From contig QVRM01006593.1 in NCBI GenBank assembly GCA_003439945.1, forward strand, positions 62,001-126,000: a stretch of 64,000 bases of DNA, in the 5' to 3' direction. The DNA is from Dermanyssus gallinae. Lineage: Eukaryota > Arthropoda > Arachnida > Mesostigmata > Dermanyssidae. Below, one piece after another: positions 11,757-24,245 of this stretch; position 1 is the stretch's first letter; each line of letters begins with the position of its first letter. A model generated the notes under the pieces. It was not told the origin of the DNA and did no database searches. It saw only the letters and a list, made by a program, of their open reading frames with translations. The position numbers and the translations under genes were made by a program.

Positions 11757-13945
11757 GAAACTAGTATTCAATGTGTCTACTACTAGTATATATACGTGTG
11801 CGCTCATGTGCTTTCGCATATCTAAAGGCAAATTGTATGTAAACATTTGCAGAAATTACCCTGACTCTAACCTCCGATATGCTTTGGCAAAAGCCAGTTG
11901 GAGCGGCAGCAACTTTTGTTTCGTCAGTCAGCGTATATCTATCTATCTATTTATGTATCTAACTATCCATCCAGCACGATGTGGCTCTAATCCTGCCGTC
12001 GTGGTCGAGTTCAGTGGTTTAGCAATGCTACGGTGAAGAGGTTTGTAGCATGTATAGCATCGTTTGATCGTTTTTAGGTTCACATTCTGGTCCGTCAGGT
12101 CCCGCCGCACCTGCACCTGCGCCTGCATGTATGCCGGTACAAATGAAAAGATGTTACGCGCCCGATTAGTCCGCAAACCCGTAAACGCATTCAGTGCGCT
12201 ATCAAGCGAACGTACGTATGGCCACTGGCGTCGGCCTAACGGTGTAAGTACTTTACACCGACTAACGGCCTGACGGTATAAAGTACTTCTAAGCACACAC
12301 CTTGTCCTCCTTCTTCTGGTTCTTCTTCTTGGCTCTCCCCCTTCGTCCTTGGCCGTTGCACTGGCTGGTGGATGCGACGCGATGTGGCCATAACGTGCAA
12401 CGCACAACGTTTTGTTGGACGACCCACGGCACGAAAATAGCTCGCCGGGTAGCGTCCTTGCCAGCGTAAGCAGTTCTACATTGCGCGCTACAGTTTGCAC
12501 CCCACGACCCCTGTCTCAGTCGGTTGGTAGACACAACCACTTCAACGGCGGTTGAACATACCTTCCTTCCTTCCATCTCTCTCGCACTATGTGTGTGTGT
12601 GTGTGTAGATATTTATACACATAAACACTCACTCACGCAGGCGCAAACACGCACAGAGACACATCTGCACTCCAGACGTATGCACCTTAAAGACATAAAG
12701 GCACATCATAGGCATTCACACAATATGTGCGTGCCGTAGTCGCGATGTTCGTATGCGACCAAATGATTCGGATGTCCGCGTTCACGGACACATTTAACAT
12801 ATTGATTATTTCGCAATAACATTGCATTTCAAGATGCATTACATAATTACAGCACAATTCATTCATTATATACAATTTAGACACTTCAGCGACCGTCCAA
12901 CCGGGCAAAAAAGTGCAAAGACCGCCGGTGCGTCTGGCAGCTCGCTGCGTGGTATTTAGCGCATTCCTTCGAGCAGAATCGGCAACGAAATGGATCGCCA
13001 ACTTGGTGAAATCCTTGGGTCTGCCGGCCCGCAACCCGCTAGCAGATACACGAAGCAGTTTCCTGCCGTCCGCGGTAAGCAATGGACCCGCTTCATATAT
13101 ATTGTGAAGCATCTTTCTAGCTCTAACGGACACATTTCCACCCTGTTAGCAAGCACATCCTTAGTCTATCAAACGAGGCATGCGGTCATCTCAGCATGCG
13201 ACTTTTTGCACCCAAGTGCGTTATTGTACCGGTACTTATGGTTAATGATCAAATTCCAGTGCGAGCTGCTCGTACATACGTACGTAGATATGGATACCTG
13301 AAAAATGAATCTTACTACGAGTATCTGGTTTTCGAATGTACCTCTCATGACATCTTTCATCATGCCTTGCTATCATGTTAAAATTATAACTTCTTCAAAA
13401 AAGGTAGCATTGCCACCATAAATACGATGGACGCAATCATCCTTTCTGAGCTGGTAGTTGTTTTTGTACGTTCGTTCGTTGTGTGATTATACCTCTCATT
13501 ATAAAAAATTACTCGATATTTACATGCATCTATACAGGTCGTCTGTACTTGTCTAACTTATGAATGACTTAAGACGTCTTTGCTGAAGATGCATTTTTGA
13601 CACAGTTAGGAATGCCTTTCTCTTCTTTCTTACCAGTACAACAACGCAATTCTACTACTCCACAAAAAAAAGGCAGCTAGATACGCGATTTTATTTAACA
13701 AATGTATTTAAAAACATCAAATCAAAAACCTGTTTATGAAATGCCAATACTTGATTAGTCCTGAATGTGTGACCTGCTCAGAGCATTTCAATTGCCGGTT
13801 TGGGCGTAGGACGGCCGAATGAGCACATGTCAACTTAATTAATGGTATTTTACCTATTTCGTTCATAAATGCAAGTTATTAATACACCAGTACTGCTACT
13901 CACAATCCATATGTTATTCACGTGTAGGAAGTATAATAATGTAGT
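11757..13945. other. Unassigned region with open frames of unclear status
   Basis: A 185-codon open frame runs on the minus strand at 11943-12500, and shorter frames overlap it. Within it, minus-strand sequence ends GAAGAAGGAGGACAAG|GTGTGT, which could be a splice donor after a lysine-rich stretch (GRAKKKNQKKEDK in another frame). No family is recognised and no frame is preferred. A short TG run lies at 12589-12606. Confidence 0.35.
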
Positions 13946-13967
13946 TATATATATATATATATATATT
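13946..13967. repeat. (TA)n array
   Basis: 22 bp. Confidence 0.95.
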
Positions 13968-15441
13968 TTAAATCGCGGTTAAAGGGCGGGAGTGTAAGTG
14001 TTTCTCTCTTTTGTTAGAGTAGATGCATCTGCTCGGCGTCTACAGTCTATGGATGCTCGGGGAGTTCCCCGCTAAGTTGAAATACTTGTATATTGAGACA
14101 TCTAACCTAGAGGAAACATAGTTTTTTTAATGCGTTTTTAAACCTGATATTTCCATCCTCTTATAGGAAAAAATTGTATGTGTCTGTGTGCACATATTGT
14201 AGCACCTACGTTAAACGAATAAAGTCAATGATGTATCGCGCCCTTTAAACTTAAAAGCAAACGAGGTGGATTGATATGACAGGAACAAACACATACGAGT
14301 TATGCAGCGGTTAGGAACTCAAGATGGCTCTTGTGGGAGATGCCTCAACAGATCGTATCATCACACAACGCTAGGCCAATGTATGCAGTGGAAATCTGGT
14401 TACGATCGTACGGTTGTTCCGTAAATAAGTGGGCTGGCCAATTATGGCTTCGCCGTCGACGGCGTGGGCAGACTTAATGGAAGTTCAATATATTCCAGTC
14501 CAGGCGAGAAAACCGCCTCATCTCTTTACTAAAACGGATATGCAGCATTTTGCTAGACAACTTCCTGTTCACACTTTACAGGTGGCGACCTTTTGAAACG
14601 ACTAGACGTTAGTCTCTGCGCGAAGAAGAAGAAGAAGAAGAAGGCGATAACTGCTGTATTTTAGTTTAGATACTACGCTTTCAAATACTAATTATGCTTA
14701 GCTACTCGATTTGCATCGCTTCCGCGTCCTCTTTGTTTATTCATGACTACAGAACTACGCCTGCATACGTCGTTGTTCACGTTGCGACAGTTCACAGTCA
14801 TAGTAGATTGCATCAAAGTGTTATTCTATCCACAAGCTTTCAGTTGAGCTTGCCGTTCACACCGAATGTGAACTGCAAGATCAACTGAACGCGACACAGC
14901 CGTCGCAGAGCCCAAGTCTTGACCTTCTTGCTGTTTATGCCCATAACAATACGAAACACTGCTAATCGAACATCGAGCTGACCCTATTATCACAAACACA
15001 CTTGCACACATATTGCGATGAAATCCTTTCATAGTTACTGCATATGCTGGATGGCAGCCAAGATCGGAAAGCAGGTCAGACGCCAACACCACGGTTTGAT
15101 TCGGATCCGCCAGCCGGACCTTTCAATCCTCGCGGCTCGAATCTCAACGCCCACCACAATACCACCATCTCTTCTGGCTAGTCGATGGGGGAGGGCTTCT
15201 ATTACGGCGTTAGCCCTTGCTTGCAGGCACGCGCCTGTGTACCTGTTTTTATTAGGAATTTTCATGTTTGCGATGCGCCGACAACTGAGTGAGAGCATCC
15301 TGTCATCACAACGAGCATTACGTGGACGCATTGTGCGAGTACGTGTAGACAGAGACCCATGATTGTGTTCGTGTGAAGGTACTTCGCCCCGAGCTCCTCG
15401 AAGGCTCCTAAAGGCAAGAGTTTGGCTTTCCTCTTTCCTCT

Positions 15442-15486
<45 letters not shown>

Positions 15487-15956
15487 CTCTCTCTCTTTCT
15501 TTCTTGCCTTCGGCCTCCTCACGGTGTCTCGGTGTCACCTGGCTGGATCCTACCGTATATCTACTACGATTAAGTATGTCTCTTGATCCAGGAGCAGCGA
15601 ATACGCAGCTTACTCTTAGCTCTTTCGACGCCACGTAAACACCCTACGCAGGCCAGGTACGACATACAGGAGGTCAGCATCGGTGCTGGCTGGCTTGGGA
15701 TATGTCCAGTTGCCTACTCTATATTCGTTCTGTTCTGCGGGGTGGGGGGGAGGGGGGGGTCGAGGGGTGCATGTGTACCGCTCGCAGACGACTCAAAAAG
15801 CCAATAGCCAATGGCCGCGCAAAAGCTAGATAAATCGGCCTGTGATCAGACACCGTCGTCGGTAAGCCAAAGCGTTGTCTATTTGAACTTCTACCACCAC
15901 CTTGCAAAGTCGAGTCTGTCTTGTTAACCGTCGAATCGAGAAGTAGAAACACACCG

Positions 15957-15987
<31 letters not shown>

Positions 15988-16639
15988 TAAAGGGAGTGGT
16001 GAAAGAGCGAGGGCGGGCAAATCTCACGTTAAAGACTAGATAGCAATTTTCGCCAAATGCCTCAGGGGAGATGTTGCATCTAGCACAATACACACATACT
16101 CAGCCAATACCTTACGTGTTTCTCTGGACACAAATATACAATAGAATTGAAAGCACTTTTGCTACTTCAATAAAGGCGGCTGTGTATGAGAGCTGTATGA
16201 CTCGCTAGGCAAGGCTATGTTGTCATACTTTTTAGAGCACAGGCAGTTGAGTGATGGCGACGGACTATTTGGATGGATCTATTTGAACCGCCACGCAATG
16301 CAAGGTTGTTTAACTGCTCTGTGTGGGCGATGCCTTCAAAAGGGCAATACTGATCCGCTGAACCTTATCTGAGGTGTCATCGAAGTATCATCAAGACATG
16401 TTTAACCCATTAAAAAATCAGCAAGTACGGCAATGTGCACATTGATGGCATTGAAATATTTCAAATCGGTAGTAAAGAATTTCAAAACATGCTTTGGCAC
16501 ATTTTCAAGTGTGCCGAAAAATGCTTTGGCATGCCTACATACAAGTAGGCTAATGTATTTGTGACAAAATCTATTGCCATTTTTTGCGTAAAACAAACAC
16601 GTGATTTTTTTTTATTTAATCATCAAGATCATATTCTCC
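13968..16639. other. Unassigned region with pyrimidine microsatellites
   Basis: Holds (GAA)n at 14624-14642, (CT)n at 15449-15506, a G-rich run at 15739-15759 and (GA)n at 15957-15988. Block 15000-16050 is GC-richer. No coding motif was recognised. Confidence 0.4.
15449..15506. repeat. (CT)n microsatellite
   Basis: CTCTCT run with a few A and T interruptions. Confidence 0.9.
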
Positions 16640-17230
16640 CTTTTCAATTACACCGATTTATTGCCAACCAATCAACCAGCTTCTGGGTCTTGTCGTTTTT
16701 CTTGGAGACGAAGTGTTGCAGTTTATTCTGAATGACCTCAAAAAGCTTGCATTGCTTTCCAGTCAAAACATTTTAAAGAGAGGACTTAACAATAGTCCCA
16801 AAGTGCAAGTTCCGCAGAGTATGGCAGAGTATGAATCAATAAGCCCCGGCCAACGGATTTTCACGGTTGGTGTAACTCAAGCAACTCGGTTGAGCCGCGC
16901 GTTGCCTTGGTGAAAGATGACCTCTTTCCTGTTCACAAGTTGTGAACGCTTTAGGGTTAATTTTTCTCAAACTCGTTGGAGTAGGCTGCAGTTTGTATAC
17001 CATCAATTTTGTAAGTTACTAAACGATCCAAGAAAGAAGCTTGACGCTGGCGATTAAAGAGAGCAGTGCAGACGCACATACGCTCCAATTTGTTGGGGTT
17101 ACTCAGTTTGTGAGGAATCCACTTTTAAAACTTAGATCTTTAGAGGTTTTTTGAGCTGACTCTTACAATGTTTTTTTTGCCAACATCAATTTTGTCGGCG
17201 AATTCAGCTCGTACAGCAAAACACTCGAAT
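16640..17230 (-). mobile_element. Heavily decayed mariner transposase fragment
   Basis: Minus-strand frames give KWIPHKLSNPNKLERM, FLDRLVTYKIDG (from the WVPHEL and FLDRIVTGDEKW region) and, further on, NRKEVIFHQGNARLN (from the HQDNARPH region). Order and spacing fit a mariner transposase read on the minus strand, with many stops. The GD of the first catalytic motif is replaced. Confidence 0.5.
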
Positions 17231-18146
17231 TCGCACTTTTACATTTGCCATTTATCCGCCTTGTCAGGAAACAACTAACGCTTTTGTCAGAGCATACCTG
17301 ACGATGCAGCAATGGCCGCTTGATTATAAACGTGTGACATTTTTACATGCTGATGTTGCCTAAGTGGCGTTGTAGGTAAAACGGCATGAACTTTTGCATC
17401 AGGCAAAATACAATAAATAACATCCTATGCGCAGCAGAATTGTGTAACTACTGCGCGAGCTCATTACCTATCAAAAGTATATTTATACTATATCTATGTC
17501 TATTAGATATGGTTTCTAACCAGTGAAATGTTCAACGGGTCTTAAGTTGCAATGCCAGATCGAAATCCTAGGGCTAGTAGAGTAGACGTCGCGATGTATA
17601 CATCGCACGCAATCGTACGGTATCTGTACGAAAGAGGCCTAGACTTTCACTGGCCAGAATATAGAATAGACTTCCGCCCGGCCTCCGGAAAGTAAAAGCC
17701 ATGTAAGCGTTCAAAAAAGAAGATGCCGGGTAACCTCTTTTCGTATAGCCCCAAACTTGATTCAATAAACTATCTTTCAATTAATTGAAACTAAAAAAAG
17801 GTCCTGTGTAATTGACTCAACGTAGCATCAGAGTCACGAATAGCTGACGGTTTCCATAAATGCCTAGTTAAGCTACAAAACAGGTCGAAACGTAACTAAC
17901 ACATCTAAGTTAGCTGGTTTACCAGGGCTTTTTGGTAAATATGAATTTGAGTATGTGTATACTTATCAAGCATCCAGGTATGAATGGCGCATACTTGGAT
18001 GTTAATCGAGTACATGGTAGTGTGCTGCGGTCGTTTACGATTTACACAAAAGGCATCTAGATTCTACAAGTGTCACATTATTCAATAATTAAAACATACA
18101 ACAAAAATGTAAACATTATTATACAGTATTTGCTCACAACAGTACG
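17231..18146. other. No recognisable gene or element
   Basis: AT-rich sequence without supported features, leading into the (TA)n array that borders the foldback element. Confidence 0.4.
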
Positions 18147-18168
18147 TATATATATATATATATATATA

Positions 18169-18228
<60 letters not shown>
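18147..18228. repeat. Long (TA)n array bordering foldback copy A
   Basis: About 82 bp with one TAATTA interruption. It ends in TACA immediately before the element's GGGTGTTCC terminus. Confidence 0.95.
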
Positions 18229-18230
<2 letters not shown>

Positions 18231-18231
<1 letters not shown>

Positions 18232-19269
18232 GGTGTTCCTATTTGTGTGTCCAAAACGCTAGGGTATGGTCAAACTCGGTGAGAAAATCATTTTTGCCAA
18301 TGGGTGGAAGGCGGGAAAACGTTTTGTTTAGGCGTGAGGATGAAATTTATAAAAGCAGTTATTCTATCTTTTTTCTCTTACATTGTTGTGCAAAATCTAC
18401 GTTTGCGGGAGAACCAGTCAACGCACAAAGGCGTGTTTGGCGGAAAATTCTGCACAAAATTATACATTACTAGCTTGCGTAGCAAAAAGCGAATAGCCAG
18501 ATTAAGGAAAGTCATAAAAAGTCAAAATGTTACGTTAACGCTTTTTTGTGCAACATCGTAATTTTTTCCATTACGACCAAAAATGCACGTCCAAAAGACT
18601 ACTCTCAGGCAATAGCAGATTTAATGCCCACTACAATCGTACCAAAGTGATGGTGCTGCGTTACGTATTTGCCAAGTGACTAAGCTTTTTTCGACAGTCA
18701 TAGTTGTTATGTTTCACGTTGAAGTTTTCACATCCAGAACCGTAGCATTTTGCCAGGACGTTTCCGCCCCCTCTTTCCATTAGAAAAAAATATTCTCTTG
18801 CTGAGTTCTACCAAACCTCAAAATATGTACCTAACTTTCTCATACACCCTATGCAAGTATGCATGCCTTCGCTTTCGATATGACTGTCGAAAAAGCTTAG
18901 TTACTTGGCAACTACGTAACGCAGCACCATCACTTTGGTACGAATGTAGTAGGCATTAAATCTGCTATTGCCTAAGAGTAGTCTTTTGAACGTGCATTTT
19001 TGGTCGTAATGGAAAAAATTACGATGTTGCACAAAAAAGCGTTAACGTAACATTTTGACTTTTTATGACTTTTCTTAATTGACTGGTTCTCCCGCAAACG
19101 TAGATTTTGCACAACTATGTAGGAGAAAAAAGACAGAATAACTGCTTTTATAAATTTCATCCTCACTCCTAAACAAAACGTTTTCCCGGCTTCCACCCAT
19201 TGGCAAAAATGATTTTCTCACCGAGTTTGACCATACCCTAGCGTTTTGGACACACAAATAGGAACACCC
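18231..19269. mobile_element. Foldback element, copy A (1039 bp)
   Basis: The ends are exact inverted copies starting GGGTGTTCCTATTTG. The left arm (about 18231-18703) and right arm (about 18885-19269) are nearly identical when one is reversed. The right arm lacks about 70 bp present in the left (around 18421-18490). The loop (about 18704-18884) contains a diverged copy of the terminal module in reverse orientation (TCTCATACACCC). Open frames in the arms (e.g. SNSVRKSFLPMGG) are mirrored and show no transposase motif, so it looks non-autonomous. Whether it belongs to a MITE, Foldback or other class is unknown. Confidence 0.88.
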
Positions 19270-19276
19270 TTCTTCC

Positions 19277-19278
<2 letters not shown>

Positions 19279-19327
<49 letters not shown>
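19279..19327. repeat. (TA)n array on the right of foldback copy A
   Basis: 49 bp, separated from the element end by about 9 bp, followed by (ATT)n. Confidence 0.95.
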
Positions 19328-19332
<5 letters not shown>

Positions 19333-19724
19333 TTATTATTATTATTAACTAGCAGCGATATTCGTAGTGCAATACTAGTTGGCCAGTGGACCATCGACCG
19401 CCGCAAGCCTTTCCCAAGCAGCAGCAACAGCCCCCACACTGACAGAAGAAAGCGAACGACAAACTAACGGATGAAGCTACGAGTACAACCACCACCACTG
19501 TAAGCCTGTTGTCTTCGTCGCTGCCGTCATCGCGAGCGAACAACGCGAGCAGGAGACGAAACAGCGCCCCAGCCAGCTAGCTCACAACGGTGTTCAGTCA
19601 GTGAGTTCGGGCTGGCACCAGCACTACAGTCGTACCATTGGCGAACAATGAAGAGCGCATAACACAAACGCAAGTGCGCCAGCCAGTCCCCTTTGCTCAG
19701 CTCTTCCAGCCCAATATTTTCCTC

Positions 19725-19743
<19 letters not shown>

Positions 19744-19776
<33 letters not shown>
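19744..19776. repeat. (CT)n then (TA)n microsatellite
   Basis: 33 bp of TA directly follow about 20 bp of CT starting at 19724. Confidence 0.95.
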
Positions 19777-19778
<2 letters not shown>

Positions 19779-20898
19779 CGTTTTCCCTATTATTCTCTCT
19801 CTTATTATTATCTCTCTCCTTATCTTTATTCCTATTTTCCCGTCCTGTTGCCCCTCATCCCCCCGTCCTCCACACAAGGGCACAAGAACGGCCGGATAAA
19901 GTGAACGAGCCCCACCGACGCGTCCAACCGACGAACGGACCCACCGACGGCCGCCGCCGACCGAAGGAGACCGAAGGGACTAAGAAGATAAGTGTTGAAG
20001 GGATCGAGTTAATCTTGTTGCCACCGGCTTCTCTGTCAACGCCGTCATCATTGTTGGGGTCGTCGTTTCTCTTGTTGCTGTTGTTGTTGTTATTGTCGTC
20101 GTTGTTGTTGTTATCGTTGTTGTTGGTATTATTGTCGTCGTCGTCGTCGTTATTGTTGTTGTTCAATTTCTCCTCGGCTTCCCAGCTCGTGGTATCGTCG
20201 TCATCATCATCATGATCATTATAATCATCATCATCAGCAACAACATCTCGTCGTCCTTCCTTCATTGCGACCAGCCAGCGCCCAACGGACGGCTCAACCC
20301 GGTTCCCGCTTGTGCTCATCGTGGCCTTATTATCATTATCATCATGAACATCATGAATCCCTATTTCAGAGGCGCTCTTTTCCGACCGACTCGCCAAAGC
20401 CGTTCCCTTCTTATCCCAGCACCCACTTTTTTCTCCCTCTCTCTCTCTCTTCCTTTCTCTGTCACACACTCTCTGTAATTCTCTCTCCGTCTCCCTGAGC
20501 TTTTCTCCGCGTCCCTCGTAGCGGCACGTCTCTGGTGGGCCGCTTTGAGGTCGCTAGTCTTTCTACCCCCCCCCACCCCCCCCCCCGGCCCTCCATCTTT
20601 ATTCCGGGCCAGCTCTCTCCGTGCATCCTCGTTGTGCTGTGACAACGGATATGTCGTGCTGCTTCTGTCGTGGCAGCGGCAGTGACGGAAGCGGCGGCAG
20701 CGTCTCGGGTCACCCCCAGAGCTACGTAGCTGGCTGTACTACTGGGAGTGTTACAATGGCAACAACAGCAGCAATAGAGGCAGCACCGTGGCGGCCGCGT
20801 TACGCAGCGTTTGCCCTTCATCCTTCCCACGTCGCAGCCCCTGTGCCGCCCCCATAAACGTCGGCGTCGTCGCTCCTAACTGTCGCTCCTATAGACGC

Positions 20899-21110
20899 AG
20901 CCATTCCGACCGCCTCTATACCGGTCGCCGCCCCCATCGACGCCGGCGTTCCCGCCGCCCCTATAACGGTCGCCGCCTCCATCGACGCCGGCGTTCCCGC
21001 CGCCCCTATAACGGTCGCCGGCCCCATCGACGCCGGCGCTTCCACCGCCCCACAACGGTCGCCGCCCCCATCGACGCCAGCGTTTCCACCGCCCCCTAAC
21101 GGTCGCCGCC
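20899..21110. repeat. GC-rich 45-bp minisatellite, about five units
   Basis: Units share the core ACGGTCGCCGCCTCCATCG and then ACGCCGGCGTTCCCGCCGCC. Because 45 is a multiple of three, several frames stay open across the array, giving peptide repeats such as GGGNAGVDGGGDRYR on the minus strand. Coding status is unknown. Confidence 0.85.
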
Positions 21111-21905
21111 CCTATAGACGCCGCCACCGCGCTACCGCCGCTTACCTGCTTCCTTAAAAACATAATCCATGCTTTGTCTTTCAGCGCCGTCCGGTCGACA
21201 AACCAACCAACCAACCGACCGAATTCCCGGCTCAGCAGTCGAGCCGGCGACTCCAGCGGGCGGGGCCAGCGAGAGCGAAGTGTTCTCCGTAAACCTGCCC
21301 GTCGCCTCTGTCTGCTCATCTGCTTTTCGATCTACTTTCCATCTAACTGCGCGAAGGAAGGGGAAAGAGGGCGAAAAGAATAGAATAGAAAAAAAACAGA
21401 GATATAAGAGGGAAATAAAGGTGGGCATGAGAGAGAGAGATAGAGAGGAGAGAGAGAACGCCGTGGGATATAACGGGGACTATCTCCGCCGCTTACCACT
21501 CTATTGGTGCACTGGGCCCGGTGAACGGCGATTTAACAACTATTCATTCTCTTCGTTGTCCTCTTTGTACTTCTCTTATTCTTCGCTTTCTTCTCTACCA
21601 CCACCTTGGTCCGCTTGCTATAAATTTCAGGCCCCGCGTTTAGGAACCAGAAACTCGCCTCGCTGGAAAACTCGTTTCAACCACCGCTATTGTTGTTAGC
21701 GTTAACTATTACGCCTACTATTGCCACGTTTACTATTGCTGTTTACCGCGAGCGCCTGAGATGACACCAACTTGTCTCAGCTGGCTGCAAGCCGTTAAAC
21801 TCTTTGATTTAGACTTGTTGCGCTTACGTCGGTCACGCAGAAATGATGGCGCGGGGACATTTGGTTACGGGCTAACAGCATTAATAGGCCGATTATATAT
21901 ACCAA

Positions 21906-22656
21906 GGGTCTTCCATAACCGTATGTACTTATTTTACGGTTTAGTAAAACTCGGCAAGAAAATGATTTTTCCTAATGGAATGAGGGGATGAAAGCGTCTT
22001 GTTAAGGAGTGAAAATTAAATGTATAACGTTAGTTAGCTTGGTATTTTTTCACATAGTTGTGCAAAATATACGTTTGCGGGAGAACCAGTCAGCGCATGA
22101 AAAACCGATCGTACCGGCGTGTTCGGTGAGAAATTCTGCATAACCTGAATGACACCAGACGCAGGCTAGTGAATAGCCAGATCAACGAAAGGCATAAGGA
22201 GTCGATATGCTGTTATGTCTTACGTTGAAGCTTTTACGTGAAAAACCGTGAAAATTTGTCCTTACAATAAAAAATGTATGCTCAACAGACTACTATCAGA
22301 CAATGGCAAATTTAGTGCCCATCATTTTCGTAACAAAGTGATGGTGCTGCGTTAAACGTCGCCGAGTAACTAAGCTTTTTCGACAGCAATATCCAATGTA
22401 AATGCCTGCTTCTTGCATAGGGTGTATGAGAAAGTAAGGTGCATATTTTGTGGTTTGGTAGAACTCGGCATAAAAATATTTTGTTCCCAATGGAAAGAGG
22501 AGGCATTAACGTCTTGCAGCTTTTTACGGTTCTGAACGTGAAAGCTTCAACATAAAACATAACGACTATGGCTGTCAAAAAAGCTTAGTTACTCGGCAAC
22601 TACGTAACGCAGTATCATCACTCAGGTACGAGCATGTTGGACATTGAATTTGCCAA
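21906..22656. mobile_element. Foldback element, copy B (right arm truncated)
   Basis: Starts GGGTCTTCCATAACCG. The left arm (about 21906-22385) aligns with copy A, including GGGAGAACCAGTCA and AAGTGATGGTGCTGCGTT. The loop (about 22386-22575) carries the inner terminus GGGTGTATGAGAAAG in the forward direction, opposite to copy A. Only about 80 bp of the right arm (CAACTACGTAACGCAG) follow. Confidence 0.75.
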
Positions 22657-24245
22657 GTTTATAAATATATTATTAGCGTGGTCCAGCTCATTTGGTATGC
22701 CTGCGGGACATGCTGATCGCACGGTGCTCGTAGTTCGGACGCCTGAACACACGTTGCTTTATAAGCAAGCCGAATAATCATTTGTAAGATAAAGTAAATT
22801 CGAAATACGTTTCTGTGCAGGCTTTGGTAATGTGATGAAGCTGCTCATCGGAATGTGGCTGAGGTTATGGGCATCTATATTTTACAATCACTTAGTTATA
22901 CTTGAGTTTAAAGTGAGGGACGCAAAATAAAATCTAGAAATTGTATTGCAAAAATCTGCCCCGAGCGCAAAAAAAGGGTAGTGGCCAAATCGTTTAGATT
23001 AGTTGTTTAGAATATTATCAGTTCTTAAAGACGATCGAAACCGAGCAACGTGACATAATGTTAAAGATACATTGAATCACCACGTTTGGTTTGGTAAAAA
23101 TTGGCCTATCAAAGGAAGGCATGCTACTTTTGATCAGAAGTGTATAATGGAAACGATAGAGAGCTTTAGTAAATGTTCTAGTGTTCGAAGAGATGCACGA
23201 TACACATAGATGAGCTTTGTTAATAATTAGCTGTTAAGAGGCGCTAGGTAACGACAACAAATTTAAACGGAATAAAACCTAACACAGGTTTTTATTTAGA
23301 TAGTTATAGGACGAAAGGAAGGGTATTCCAGGACGAAAGGAAGGGTATTCCAGGACTCAGGTACTCCAGGCAATGGCTGTCTGCTTAAGCTCGGTAACTG
23401 CGTACTGAAACCAGGTATCTGATGAAAACAGCGTCTCTTTGCTAGTCAAGCCCGTTTCTCCAACGCGACCGGTGGCAAGACGCAATGTTACTTGCGAACG
23501 TAAGGAGTGCATGCGATTATTTTCCGATCCGGAACCTACTCTGGTAGGCTCTTGCCCGTTCAGCAGTGTCACTCACATACGATACTCTGCCACAGCAGCG
23601 TACAATAGAAGGTGGCGCCCCACACAAGGAAATGTTGCCGCGACAGCAGGGTGTCACAGTCTAACCGAAGGTTATTTACTATCGGCTGCGATTAACCCTG
23701 GTGTGGGTCCGGCTCGAAATAGAGCCCCCTTACGCCTGCTAAGGCATGCTGTAAAACACCGGTGTTCAGGGCAACGTGTCTCGGAAGGCGGGGCCGTTGC
23801 TTTTCTGTAGCCTGGGCCATAAACTCTATCTCAGCCGCTGCGTCTGTATAATGAGTACGGTTGTGAGGGTGATGTTCAACATCCGAGGCGCGTCCAGCCG
23901 CTATCTGTCTGTAGGTTGGATAGTTGGCTGTCGTAAGAGCATCGGGCATCTTTAACTAAAATGGTTAACCGCCTTAATATAGTAATAAACTATTCAGCTT
24001 GGATTGGAGCACTAAGTCGAGAAAGTGAGTTGCAGAAGACAAAGGAGCAGTACAGTTGTGCAGGTGTATAACGTTTTGTTTAGCTGTTTTGTCGCCCTAA
24101 CATCTTCCCTCAGAACATATCTTCTACAATATACTTGGTCAATATGTTTCTCAGTATTTTGTGATTCTTTGTGTGAAGATAGCATTAGTACTAATGTTAT
24201 CTTCACTGGCACCAAAATGCTACCCAGTTAACCTTGTATCCTGTA
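22657..24245. other. Unassigned region with a short tandem duplication
   Basis: A 23-bp unit (AGGACGAAAGGAAGGGTATTCC core) is present twice in tandem at 23308-23353. A 123-codon plus-strand open frame at 23439-23810 has no recognised motif. Confidence 0.4.

Larger units (their letters stand above)
19349..21760. other. GC-rich island with simple repeats, possible untranslated exon or promoter
   Basis: This block contrasts with the AT-rich surroundings. It holds (CT)n/(TA)n at 19724-19776, GTT/GTC trinucleotide runs at 20060-20170, TCA runs near 20195-20240, CT runs near 20432-20460, a poly-C tract near 20564-20585 and a 45-bp minisatellite. Open frames are long on both strands because of composition (for example 204 codons on the minus strand at 19855-20469), but they are low-complexity. 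The GIT-like gene here has a similar trinucleotide-rich leader, so a 5' UTR is plausible. No product is recognised. Confidence 0.4.

Noticed and set aside
12300..12576. Cys-containing, Lys-rich minus-strand frame as a secreted growth-factor-like (midkine-type) exon
   Set aside because: The cysteine spacing does not match, and an overlapping longer frame is equally open.
18231..19269. Open frames in foldback arms (e.g. MCVQNARVWSNSVRKSFLPM) as genes
   Set aside because: The same peptide is mirrored in the opposite arm and in other copies. It is repeat sequence without protein motifs.
19855..20469. 204-codon minus-strand frame rich in Asp/Asn
   Set aside because: Low-complexity translation of GTT/GTC/TCA repeats; no domain and no splice support.
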